A stretch of 17,960 nt of DNA from positions 1 to 17,960 of the forward strand of contig JAEEGW010000093.1 in the NCBI GenBank assembly GCA_016280525.1, in the 5' to 3' direction. The notes beneath the pieces are model-generated. The model saw only the letters and a list, made by a program, of their open reading frames with translations, made no database searches and was not told where the DNA came from. Source of the DNA: Clostridiales bacterium (GTDB lineage Bacteria > Bacillota > Clostridia > Oscillospirales > CAG-272). The position numbers and the translations under genes were made by a program. This document shows positions 7,466-14,166 of the stretch, one piece after another (the first letter of the stretch is position 1; every line of letters starts with the position of its first letter).

Positions 7466-8029
7466 TTATCCGTCCATACGTATCTTTTGCCCGGAAAGAT
7501 AATCGCTTACCGCCTCCGGCAGCGCGTCCTCTTTATACAGTTTGTAATAAACGCCGTCGCCCCGTCTTAAATACACTTTTACGTATTCATAATCCGGGAT
7601 GCCGTAATCCGTATTCTCCGCCGCTTTGTATCCGTCGTCAAACAGCGCCGCAAGGCTGTCAAACGCCTGTTTTATCTCTTCGTCCGTCATCTCTTTCGGC
7701 AAAACAGACGTGCCGTCGCTCAGAACCGAATCGCGCTTGCCGGTTATATCAATAAAGTCAAACATTGCCGTGACCGAACCGGTCTTTTCAAGTTCCGGCG
7801 TTGATACCTCTATCATCGCGGCGTAGACGGTTGACCCTTTTTTGCTGTCCTCTATACCCATCTGCTCCGCTGTGGGACGGTAATTTGCCGTAAGATATTC
7901 CGCTTTTTTCTCCGTGTAGTATTTTGACGGTATTATCCTGCCGGGATGGTTTATCTGATAGACCGCGGCAAGCGCGCCGAATATCAGCAAAGCCGCTATG
8001 GCGGCGGCGTAAATATACGGTTTTTTCAT
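7466..8029 (-). CDS. Membrane-anchored protein of unknown function, coupled to the MGS-like gene
   Basis: A 187-residue protein that I do not recognise. An N-terminal hydrophobic helix (about residues 5-24, after MKKPY) is either a signal anchor or an uncleaved signal peptide. The remaining 160 residues are hydrophilic and probably outside the membrane, with the look of a small alpha/beta domain rich in Tyr, Asp and Lys. There are no Cys residues and no recognisable catalytic motif. Its ATG overlaps the stop of the upstream gene by one base (TAATG), which implies translational coupling and expression from the promoter at 8497-8525. No clear terminator follows, so read-through into the tRNA region is possible. 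Confidence 0.75.
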   Translation of the reverse strand: MKKPYIYAAAIAALLIFGALAAVYQINHPGRIIPSKYYTEKKAEYLTANYRPTAEQMGIEDSKKGSTVYAAMIEVSTPELEKTGSVTAMFDFIDITGKRDSVLSDGTSVLPKEMTDEEIKQAFDSLAALFDDGYKAAENTDYGIPDYEYVKVYLRRGDGVYYKLYKEDALPEAVSDYLSGQKIRMDG

Positions 8030-8466
8030 TATCTGTGCCCGTTTTTGCGGTTGAGATTATACTCCGAACGCGGGTTTACTATCTCGCGCCAGTCAAGGTC
8101 GCCGTTGTCAAGCGCGCGTATAAGTATTTCCGCCGTGGCTATATTCGTCGCAACGGGTACGTTGTGTATATCGCACATCCTTATAAGGTCCGCCTCGGTC
8201 TCAGACATCGGCTCGCCTCCGGACGTGTCTCTGAAATACAGAAGTATATCTATTTCGTTATACGCTATCCTGGAAAGGATCTGCTGTTCTCCGCCGTGCG
8301 TACCGGGGAGAAGACGCTCTATTTTAAGCCCTGTCGCATCCGTGATATACTTTCCGGTAATATTCGTCGCGCAGAGATTGTGCTTGCTTAAAATACCACA
8401 GTATGCGATGCAAAGCTGAGTCATAAGCTCTTTCTTCTTGTCGTGAGCAATGAGCGCTATTTCCAT
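8029..8466 (-). CDS. mgsA: Methylglyoxal synthase family protein with altered active site
   Basis: A 145-residue protein of the usual length for methylglyoxal synthase, which converts dihydroxyacetone phosphate to methylglyoxal and phosphate in the cytoplasm. Family landmarks are clear: LIAHDKKK (5-12), the ITGK loop (36-39), GGEQQ (58-62), IPVATN-like VPVATN (103-108) and IATAE. Aligned from memory with E. coli MgsA without gaps from the GGDQQ motif onward, key residues differ. The catalytic Asp71 position is Glu60, His98 is Met87 and Asp101 is Thr90. The phosphate-binding TGTTG loop is TNITG, so Thr47 is Ile36. His8 and Asp9 (His19/Asp20) are kept. The fold assignment is strong, but enzymatic activity is doubtful. 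A consensus promoter lies just upstream, and the next gene overlaps it by one base. The ATG at 8466 follows GAGGA. Confidence 0.88.
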   Translation of the reverse strand: MEIALIAHDKKKELMTQLCIAYCGILSKHNLCATNITGKYITDATGLKIERLLPGTHGGEQQILSRIAYNEIDILLYFRDTSGGEPMSETEADLIRMCDIHNVPVATNIATAEILIRALDNGDLDWREIVNPRSEYNLNRKNGHR

Positions 8467-8496
8467 ATCCTCATCCGCCTTTCCTTGTTTGATATG

Positions 8497-8525
8497 ATTT
8501 TACACTATATTATTTATTTTGTCAA
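8497..8525 (-). promoter_or_regulatory. Consensus promoter inside the end of the MinD-like gene
   Basis: On the minus strand, TTGACA (8525-8520), a 17-base AT-rich spacer and TAAAAT (8502-8497). The -35 box overlaps the last codons of the upstream MinD-like gene. This makes the MGS-like gene and its coupled neighbour a separate transcription unit from der-plsY. Confidence 0.87.
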
Positions 8526-9299
8526 TACCTTTTTTCGTTTAATCCCGGACACTCCGTAAAGCACGGGACGCGGGCGCTCCCCGGTCTCGGAGCACAGGAT
8601 CCTTTGCACTATATTGTCAAACGCCTTTGACGAGACGAACGCATCGGTCTCCGCCAAAACGCCTTTTTCCTGCGCGAACATAAGCGTTCTGTCGTAGGGG
8701 ACTACGCCTAAAAGCGGCGTTTTCGTCGCGTCTATCATATCGAGCATACCGGCGCGTTTGCTTTCGCTGACGGATCTGCCGTCAAAGCAGTTTATAAGCA
8801 GTTTGCAGGGTATACCGTTTTCGCGCAGGCGCTGTGCGGTCTTTTCCGCTCCGCGGATCGACGTTGGATTATGCGTCGCCACGACTATCGCCTCGTCCGC
8901 GCACTTTGCGCCTACGGCGAGCGTTACGGAATCCGCGCCGGGAGTGTCGAGTATGACGTAATCGTACCCCGTGAAAAGATTTTTCAGTCTTTGTGCAAAA
9001 TCGTCCGGCTCTATCGTATCCGTGCATTTGAACGGCGCTCCGAGCAGGAACAGATTCGGGTTAGAGGTGAATTTGACCGTGCAGTCTTCGACCTCTCTTC
9101 TGCCGTACACGGCGTCGCATATATCGAAAAGGAGTCTGTCCTCGCAGCCGGTTATGAGATCGAGTGTGCCGAGATCGAAGTCAAGGTCGCACAGAAGCGT
9201 ACGCTTGCCGGCGCGCGCCAGCTTTGACGCCAGATTCGCGGCCGCCGTTGACTTTCCGACGCCGCCTTTGAATGAAGTTATAAGTATGGTTTTCGGCAT
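8514..9299 (-). CDS. MinD/ParA-family ATPase
   Basis: A 261-residue P-loop ATPase of the SIMIBI class. The deviant Walker A KGGVGKST (11-18) carries the signature Lys11 and the P-loop Lys16. Switch/Walker A' is CDLDFDLGTLDL (37-48), and Walker B is VILDTPGAD (115-123). These proteins dimerise on ATP and position or regulate partners at membranes or the nucleoid. The closest look is MinD/FlhG, but the C-terminus (basic, ending GIKRKKVLTK) does not show the classical amphipathic membrane-targeting helix of MinD, and no minC/minE or flagellar gene adjoins. It starts 4 bp after plsY with no visible Shine-Dalgarno sequence, suggesting translational coupling. It occupies a slot where many Bacillota carry gpsA after plsY. 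The exact role is unknown. Confidence 0.9.
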   Translation of the reverse strand: MPKTILITSFKGGVGKSTAAANLASKLARAGKRTLLCDLDFDLGTLDLITGCEDRLLFDICDAVYGRREVEDCTVKFTSNPNLFLLGAPFKCTDTIEPDDFAQRLKNLFTGYDYVILDTPGADSVTLAVGAKCADEAIVVATHNPTSIRGAEKTAQRLRENGIPCKLLINCFDGRSVSESKRAGMLDMIDATKTPLLGVVPYDRTLMFAQEKGVLAETDAFVSSKAFDNIVQRILCSETGERPRPVLYGVSGIKRKKVLTK

Positions 9300-9303
9300 G
9301 GTA

Positions 9304-10542
9304 TCAATACTTGTCTATTATGGCTTTCTGTATTTTTTCAGATACTTTGATGTTTTCTTCAGCTTCGGATAAAAGCGCGTCGGCTTTTTGTTGTGTTACC
9401 GCTTCCCTGTATTCGTCGGCGAATATGAGCGCCGCCTGAACTTTTACTATATCGTTTGGAGATATATCGTATCCGTATATCCTGTGGCAGTACGTCTCCG
9501 CCGTATCGCCTTCGGCGCTGCCGTAAAGCGACGGTATATCACTGAAATAATTTATCGCGGCGGACCTGCCTCCGTCCGTGATCGTTCTGCCGTCTTCCGC
9601 AGCGGCGTCTCTTGTGACGAGTATCCGCTTTGCTTTGTCAAGCGCCGTCTGCATTATCTGCTCGTCGTGCTCATCGTTCTGCTCCGCGCCGTTGAAATAC
9701 GCGTTTTTCTCGTTTATAAAGATTATGCGCAGGTACGCGGAGGTCATTTTATCCTTTTTATACGTCACGGCGTATTCGGTTTTAAACGTAAATACGATAG
9801 CCAGAACGGACGCCGCCGTCAACACCAGGCTTATAACTATGAGGATCCATTTCGGCAAAAATCCGCCGTCCTTGCCCAGATGTATCTTGTTTTCCTTGCC
9901 CTCCCGCAGTCTTTTTATATTCGAGCGGTGCTTCCATACGACTATAAGCGCTATGATTATCGCGGGAATAAGTATAAGCGTCTGCGAGCCGATGAATCTT
10001 GACAGTATTATCGGCATTATCAAAGCGCAGGATACGGAGCCGAGCGAGATGTATTTGGAAAACGCGACTATTATAAAGAATATCGTGAAGCAGATCAGAA
10101 ATACTTTCGGCGCGCAGAACAAAAGCACGGACGCAAACGACAAAACGCCTTTGCCGCCCTTGAATTTGAACCACACGGGCCACATGTGACCGATTATAGA
10201 GGCGAAACCTGCCAAGAAAGCTCCGGTCTGGCCCCAGACCAGCGCACCTATAAGGCAGGCGAGCCCGGTTTTGCCCACGTCGCCCAGAACGGTTATCACC
10301 GCGGCTTTTTTGCCGTAGGTACGCAGGACGTTCGTCATGCCGGCGTTTCCGCTGCCGCATTCTCTTATGTCCTTGCCGTAGACTTTTTTGGACAGTATTA
10401 TCGCCGTGTTGACGCTGCCGAGCAGATAGCCCGCGGCGCAGATCAGTATCATTGATATGATGAAAAGCGCCGTGCCGCTCTGATTGGAAAGATATAAAAG
10501 GCCGTAATAGAAAACGTCTTTGAACGCGTAGCCTGCGATCAT
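9304..10542 (-). CDS. plsY: Acyl-phosphate:glycerol-3-phosphate acyltransferase PlsY with extra C-terminal domain
   Basis: PlsY moves an acyl group from acyl phosphate to glycerol-3-phosphate, the first committed step of phospholipid synthesis, in the membrane. The family core spans about residues 25-225. All three signature segments are visible: GSVNTA (about 42-47), GSGNAGMTN (about 63-71), GHMWPVWFKFKGGKG (about 118-132), plus HRSNIKRL (about 205-212). Typical PlsY ends near 200-215 residues. This protein is 412 residues, with one more membrane helix (about 231-254) and then a hydrophilic, helical tail of about 155 residues that I do not recognise. I chose ATG at 10542 (GGGGTG eight bases upstream) over TTG at 10545. 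It starts 3 bp after the der stop, so the two are co-transcribed, in the order common in Clostridia. Confidence 0.93.
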   Translation of the reverse strand: MIAGYAFKDVFYYGLLYLSNQSGTALFIISMILICAAGYLLGSVNTAIILSKKVYGKDIRECGSGNAGMTNVLRTYGKKAAVITVLGDVGKTGLACLIGALVWGQTGAFLAGFASIIGHMWPVWFKFKGGKGVLSFASVLLFCAPKVFLICFTIFFIIVAFSKYISLGSVSCALIMPIILSRFIGSQTLILIPAIIIALIVVWKHRSNIKRLREGKENKIHLGKDGGFLPKWILIVISLVLTAASVLAIVFTFKTEYAVTYKKDKMTSAYLRIIFINEKNAYFNGAEQNDEHDEQIMQTALDKAKRILVTRDAAAEDGRTITDGGRSAAINYFSDIPSLYGSAEGDTAETYCHRIYGYDISPNDIVKVQAALIFADEYREAVTQQKADALLSEAEENIKVSEKIQKAIIDKY

Positions 10543-10545
10543 CAA

Positions 10546-11868
10546 CTATTCACCCCGCTCCCTTATAATTAGCTTGATAGGTACGCCGCGGAAACCGAAA
10601 GTCTCGCGCAGGCGGTTTTCCAGATATCTCTGGTATGAGAAATGGAACAGTTTTGCGCTGTTGCAGAAAATTACGAAGGTGGTGGGCTGTATGGCTGTCT
10701 GCGTCATATAATAGATTTTCAGTCTTCTGCCCTTGTCGGACGGCGGCTGTACGCGCGTCGTCGCGTCGTTCAAAAGATCGTTTAACATACCCGTCGTCGC
10801 GCGGAACGTAGCCTGACCGTAAACGTAGTTTATATGCTCGAACAGCTTTCCTATGCGCTGACCGGTAAGAGCCGAAACGAAGATTATGGGCGCGTACGTC
10901 ATATAAGACAGCGCGGTATATATATCGTCCGTAAATTCTTTTACGGTCTTGTTGTCTTTTTCTACTTTATCCCATTTGTTCACGACGATCACGGACGCCT
11001 TGCCCGCCTCGTGCGCTATGCCGGCGATCTTTTCGTCCTGCTCCGTTATGCCCTCGGACGCGTCTATCATTATAAGGCAGACGTCCGCGCGGTCCACCGC
11101 GGCTTTTGCGCGCAGAACGCTGTAACGCTCTATGTTATCGGAGATCTTGGACTGTTTTCTTATGCCGGCGGTGTCAATGAACGTGTATTTTCCGTATTCG
11201 TTATCCACCTCGGCGTCGACCGCGTCGCGCGTAGTGCCGGGGATATCGGAAACGATCATGCGCTTCTGACCGATTATTTTGTTGACGATAGACGATTTTC
11301 CGGCGTTCGGCTTGCCTATGACGGCAACTTTTATGCGGTCGTCCTCTTCCTGCACTCCGTCGTCCTCCGGGCATTTTTCAAGTATCGCGTCAAGCAGATC
11401 GCCCGTGCCCGTGCCGGACAGAGACGACAGCGCTATGGGATCGTCCGGAAAACCGAGCTCGTAGAACTCGTAGTATTCAAGCGGCAGATTGCCCACGTTG
11501 TCTATCTTGTTTACCGCGACGACGACGGGCTTTTTCGCCTTCTGAAGCATCCTCGCTATCTGTACGTCGTCCGCGGTCAGCCCGGCGCGGCTGTCCACCA
11601 TGAAAACGATGACGTTCGCCATTTCAATGGCGGTCTCCGCCTGGGTCCTCATGTGCTTTAATATTTCGTTGTCCGTTTTAGGCTCTATGCCGCCGGTGTC
11701 GGTTATTAAAATCGTCCTGCCGTTCCACTCGACCTCGGTATAAATGCGGTCGCGCGTCACGCCCGGCGTGTCGTCGACTATCGCTATGCGCTGACCCGCA
11801 AGCTTGTTGAAAAGCGTGCTTTTGCCGACGTTCGGTCTGCCTATTATCGCTACTATCGGTTTTGACAT
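10546..11868 (-). CDS. der: Ribosome-assembly GTPase Der (EngA)
   Basis: A 440-residue double GTPase needed for maturation of the large ribosomal subunit. The first G domain has G1 GRPNVGKST (10-18), G3 DTGG (57-60) and G4 NKID (120-123). The second has G1 GKPNAGKSS (185-193), G3 DTAG (232-235) and G4 NKWD (297-300). The C-terminal KH-like domain (about 350-440) contains PPSDKGRRLKIYYMTQ and ends with RGVPIKLIIRERGE, typical of Der. The length matches the family. The ATG at 11868 follows GGAG by 7 bases. It leads the der-plsY-MinD-like run. The only unusual feature is its upstream region, which is packed with hairpins. Confidence 0.98.
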   Translation of the reverse strand: MSKPIVAIIGRPNVGKSTLFNKLAGQRIAIVDDTPGVTRDRIYTEVEWNGRTILITDTGGIEPKTDNEILKHMRTQAETAIEMANVIVFMVDSRAGLTADDVQIARMLQKAKKPVVVAVNKIDNVGNLPLEYYEFYELGFPDDPIALSSLSGTGTGDLLDAILEKCPEDDGVQEEDDRIKVAVIGKPNAGKSSIVNKIIGQKRMIVSDIPGTTRDAVDAEVDNEYGKYTFIDTAGIRKQSKISDNIERYSVLRAKAAVDRADVCLIMIDASEGITEQDEKIAGIAHEAGKASVIVVNKWDKVEKDNKTVKEFTDDIYTALSYMTYAPIIFVSALTGQRIGKLFEHINYVYGQATFRATTGMLNDLLNDATTRVQPPSDKGRRLKIYYMTQTAIQPTTFVIFCNSAKLFHFSYQRYLENRLRETFGFRGVPIKLIIRERGE

Positions 11869-11894
11869 TTTATATCTCCGTTTTAGAGTTATGA

Positions 11895-12034
11895 GCGGCT
11901 TGCGCCGCGTTATGATCCCGGCTTTGCCGGAAACTATGAATTGCTTTGCAATACTATGAGTTCGCTTACGCGAACGTTATTGGCACGGTAGGGGCGATCA
12001 TTGATCGCCCGTCAAAAGCCCCGAAAATTCGGGG
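11895..12034 (-). repeat. Second hairpin array (TTATGA/CTATGA spacer) before der
   Basis: Six hairpins in a row: 11895-11908 (GCGGC, loop TTGC), 11918-11930 (CCGGC, loop TTT), 11940-11952 (ATTGC, loop TTT), 11960-11975 (GTTCGC, loop TTAC), 11992-12010 (GGGCGATC, loop ATT) and 12019-12034 (CCCCGAA, loop AA). The first four are spaced by 7-8 bases containing TATGA. Read on the minus strand, as in a der leader RNA, the loops of the first and fourth are GCAA and GTAA, both GNRA tetraloops, and the spacer is TCATA. The plan matches the array between the tRNAs, but with a different spacer. Confidence 0.8.
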
Positions 12035-12060
12035 GGATGGCGGGGTTTGGGGTGGATGAA

Positions 12061-12173
12061 GGGGTTCCCCGTTGCGAACATAGTGAGCAATGGGGGTTCC
12101 CGGAAAGGGGGCGACCGGGGTTCCCCGAAAACGAGCTTGTCGAGTTTTTGGGGGTTCACGGGCGGGGAACCCC
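12061..12173. repeat. Cluster of GGGGTTCCCC palindromes
   Basis: GGGGTTCCCC occurs at 12061-12070 and 12117-12126. A near copy (GGGTTCCC) is at 12094-12101, and GGGGTTC (12151-12157) pairs with the palindromic GGGGAACCCC at 12164-12173. The first and third copies are exactly 56 bp apart. Alternative pairing among copies could form large structures. Confidence 0.75.
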
Positions 12174-12177
12174 AAGA

Positions 12178-12191
12178 GCGGCGCAAGCCGC
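12178..12191. repeat. GCGGC hairpin, inverted counterpart of the one at 11895
   Basis: GCGGC, loop GCAA, GCCGC. It is the exact reverse complement of 11895-11908, so the hairpin-rich block is bounded by an inverted 14-bp pair. Because each is itself nearly palindromic, only the loop defines orientation. Confidence 0.6.
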
Positions 12192-12240
12192 ACAATTCGT
12201 CGGCTCTGGCGACACCTTATTTTGCAAAAACTACATCACG

Positions 12241-12609
12241 TTAGCTTTTTTCATCATTTTCTGATTTCAAAAGCTCGTTTAATTCGTTTATGCTGTAGGA
12301 TTTATACGGAGTATTCTTTAATACAGTCTCCGTTGTATCGGGTATAAGTTTAATAAGTTTTTCAACGTCAAAGCTTTCGCAAAATGATTTTGCTTTTTCG
12401 TCTTTCGGCTCGTTACACACGGCGAATATAAATTCTCCGCTTTCCCAATCCATCGCAATTTTGTTATATACTTTAAGCGAATCGACGTTGAAAGTACGGT
12501 CTTCTTCGCCTAACAAGGTTTCATACAGAAATTCAAAAATCGCATCACGCCCGATTTTTAAAATCCTGACCTCGTCGTCTTTCATTTTTGTGTAGTATTT
12601 TCTTTTCAT
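12241..12609 (-). CDS. Small hypothetical protein
   Basis: A 122-residue protein that I do not recognise. It is acidic and soluble, with no signal peptide or membrane helix. The N-terminal part (about 10-75) alternates hydrophobic and charged residues with a central MDWESGEFIFAVCNEP segment suggesting a beta sheet, and the C-terminal third is helical (SINELNELLKSENDEKS). It has a lower-GC look than der or the DUF512 gene, which may mean a different history. The ribosome site before the ATG at 12609 is weak; an alternative ATG lies eight codons in. It starts 25 bp after the DUF512 stop on the same strand, so it is probably co-transcribed with it. The hairpin-rich block follows directly. Confidence 0.65.
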   Translation of the reverse strand: MKRKYYTKMKDDEVRILKIGRDAIFEFLYETLLGEEDRTFNVDSLKVYNKIAMDWESGEFIFAVCNEPKDEKAKSFCESFDVEKLIKLIPDTTETVLKNTPYKSYSINELNELLKSENDEKS

Positions 12610-12630
12610 TTCAAAACTTTCAAATTCTGA

Positions 12631-12651
12631 ATTCTTAATTCTTAATTCTTA
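12631..12651. repeat. Three tandem ATTCTTA heptamers at the end of the DUF512 gene
   Basis: ATTCTTA is repeated three times without interruption (12631-12637, 12638-12644, 12645-12651). On the minus strand the repeat encodes the last residues (LRIKN) and the stop codon of the DUF512 protein. Because the unit is 7 bp, a change in copy number would change the reading frame and the tail. Confidence 0.85.
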
Positions 12652-13942
12652 ATTTTTCCACTATCTCCCCCGCCGCCGCCGCGTCTGACGGTACGGCATA
12701 TACGGGTACGCCTAATTTATCGGACAGCTCCGGCACGGTCATGTCGTCCAAGAACACGTCTTCTCCGTGACGCAGCATAACGGTCGGGATGAATATGCAT
12801 TCGCCGCAGTCTGTACCTTTCAGCTGTTCCGCTATATCCGCGCCGACCACGAGGCCGGACACGGTGACTCCGCCGCCGAAAAAGTTGTTTTTGATTTCCT
12901 TAACAACAAGCTCCGCGCCGGTCTTTTTGTTTATCATCTCCGCCATATCGCGTATGACTTCGTACGCCGCCTCGCCGGTTATCAGCGTTGCTTTTCTGCC
13001 GGACAGATCGCAGTCAAGCTGTTTTATCTCATACGGCAGCTCGTCGTACATGCAGGCGACCATGCCCACACCGTTTTCATACTGCGGATAGCCCTCGTAA
13101 TAAGACGCCTTATGCAGCTTCACGCCGCCCTTCAGATAGAACTCGTCCGCCGCGAAAAAAATCCTGCTGCCGTATTTCTTATAGCATTTTGATGAAAAAC
13201 TCTCTATCTGCTTTATGACCGCGCGGCAGTCTTCGGACGTAAACGGCTCTATATGATACAGATTTTCTCTGTGCGCGGTAAGTCCGCACGGCACAATAGA
13301 CACGCTCTGCATCGCCGGGTAAAGCGACTGCAGGTCTTCCATACTGCGCTGCAGCTCTTTACCGTCGTTTATATCCTTGCAGAGCACTATCTGTCCGTTC
13401 ATCGTGATGCCGGCGTCCGCGAATTTACGCATTATTGACATCACCTTGCCGGCGTTTTTGTTTTTCATCATAAAAACGCGCAGCTCGGGGTTAGTCGTAT
13501 GGACCGATATGTTGATAGGCGACAGATGCATCCTGCAGACGCGGTCTATCTCCTCGTCCGACAGATTCGTCGTCGTTATATAGTTGCCCTGCAGAAACGA
13601 CAGTCTGTCGTCGTCGTCTTTAAAATAAAGCGACTCCCTGCACCCTTTCGGCATCTGGTCTATGAAGCAGAAGATACAGGCGTTTCTGCATCTTTGCTTT
13701 TCGTCCATGAGATACGTCTCAAATTCAAGCCCGGGATCCTCGTATTCTTCCTTTTCAAGCGTTACGGTAAGAAGCTCCGGTCCTCTGTGTATCTGTATCT
13801 GCAGGCGCGGCTCGGTTATATAAAAACGGTAATCCAGCACGTCTTTTATCTGATGACCGTCTATTGATAAAATTATGTCATCCACCATTATCCCCGCCTT
13901 TTCCGCGGCGGAGCCGGCGCTGACAGACGATACCGTTACCAT
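12635..13942 (-). CDS. DUF512 family PDZ / radical-SAM protein
   Basis: A 435-residue protein of the PDZ plus radical-SAM (DUF512) family, whose reaction is unknown. A PDZ domain covers about residues 1-65 (SAAEKAGIMVDDIILSIDG). A CxxxCxxC motif (Cys85, Cys89, Cys92) should bind a 4Fe-4S cluster and S-adenosylmethionine, followed by the family hallmark FIDQMPKGCRESLYFKDDD (93-111). The C-terminal DUF512 region (about 230-430) has conserved NNFFGGGVTVSGLV and IPTVMLRHGEDVFLDD. In Bacillota this gene often sits next to der and plsY. That holds here except for the inserted small gene and hairpin block. The ATG at 13942 follows GGAGG by 5 bases. Its C-terminal tail is encoded by a tandem repeat. 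Confidence 0.95.
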   Translation of the reverse strand: MVTVSSVSAGSAAEKAGIMVDDIILSIDGHQIKDVLDYRFYITEPRLQIQIHRGPELLTVTLEKEEYEDPGLEFETYLMDEKQRCRNACIFCFIDQMPKGCRESLYFKDDDDRLSFLQGNYITTTNLSDEEIDRVCRMHLSPINISVHTTNPELRVFMMKNKNAGKVMSIMRKFADAGITMNGQIVLCKDINDGKELQRSMEDLQSLYPAMQSVSIVPCGLTAHRENLYHIEPFTSEDCRAVIKQIESFSSKCYKKYGSRIFFAADEFYLKGGVKLHKASYYEGYPQYENGVGMVACMYDELPYEIKQLDCDLSGRKATLITGEAAYEVIRDMAEMINKKTGAELVVKEIKNNFFGGGVTVSGLVVGADIAEQLKGTDCGECIFIPTVMLRHGEDVFLDDMTVPELSDKLGVPVYAVPSDAAAAGEIVEKLRIKN

Positions 13943-13971
13943 TTTGACCTCCGATATTTTTCTATTATATC

Positions 13972-13999
13972 ATTATACTCAAATTATGCAATAAATCAA
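13972..13999 (-). promoter_or_regulatory. Promoter of the DUF512 gene
   Basis: On the minus strand, TTGATT (13999-13994), a 16-base spacer and TATAAT (13977-13972) lie about 30 bases before the ATG. The surroundings are AT-rich. It lies just downstream of the minus-strand terminator at 14027-14052. Confidence 0.78.
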
Positions 14000-14026
14000 C
14001 CCTTTTTTCGTAAATAAATATAATAA

Positions 14027-14052
14027 AGAAAAAAGGCGGTTTTCACCGCCTT
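14027..14052 (-). terminator. Second terminator downstream of the dockerin beta-helix gene
   Basis: AAGGCGG (14033-14039), loop TTTTCA, CCGCCTT (14046-14052). On the minus strand the stem is followed by TTTTTTCTTT, a strong termination signal. It repeats the hairpin at 14167-14190 with a single change in the loop/stem core, and the two flank the 76-bp inverted-repeat element. Confidence 0.85.
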
Positions 14053-14065
14053 GACAGAGTGAAAG

Positions 14066-14141
14066 AAAACTCCCTCAGTCATCCCGGAATTATCCGGGAT
14101 GACAGCTCCCTCGGGGAGGGAGCCGTGACGGAAGGAGTTTT
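14066..14141. repeat. 76-bp miniature inverted-repeat element
   Basis: The ends are imperfect inverted repeats of 16 bp: AAAACTCCCTCAGTCA (14066-14081) against TGACGGAAGGAGTTTT (14126-14141), two mismatches. Inside are two perfect hairpins: an 11-bp stem GTCATCCCGGA at 14078-14103 and an 8-bp stem GCTCCCTC at 14105-14123. I recall the CTCCCTCAGTCA...GCTCCCTC pattern from intergenic elements common in gut Clostridia. It has no coding capacity and sits between two copies of a terminator. Confidence 0.75.
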
Positions 14142-14166
14142 GTAAAATACCGCGCCTGCAAAATTG

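Larger units (their letters stand above)
11869..12240. other. Gene-free, hairpin-rich region upstream of der
   Basis: No gene. This 372-bp stretch consists of a hairpin array (11895-12034), a cluster of GGGGTTCCCC palindromes (12061-12173) and a last hairpin (12178-12191). Open frames crossing it on both strands encode Pro/Gly/Arg-rich peptides that follow the repeats, and I regard them as spurious. No clear promoter for der was found inside it, so der may be read from upstream genes or from a promoter I cannot recognise. Confidence 0.75.

Noticed and set aside
7252..7755. Plus-strand frame of 167 codons
   Set aside because: Its beginning (WREWDSNPRPAKR...) is antisense tRNA-Ser(UGA) and the rest is antisense to the 187-residue gene.
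9388..10189. Plus-strand open frames of about 200 codons opposite plsY
   Set aside because: They are antisense shadows of a well-supported gene and show no protein family features.
11966..12347. Open frames on both strands across the palindrome cluster
   Set aside because: Pro/Gly-rich low-complexity peptides caused by the GGGGTTCCCC repeats, with no ribosome sites.
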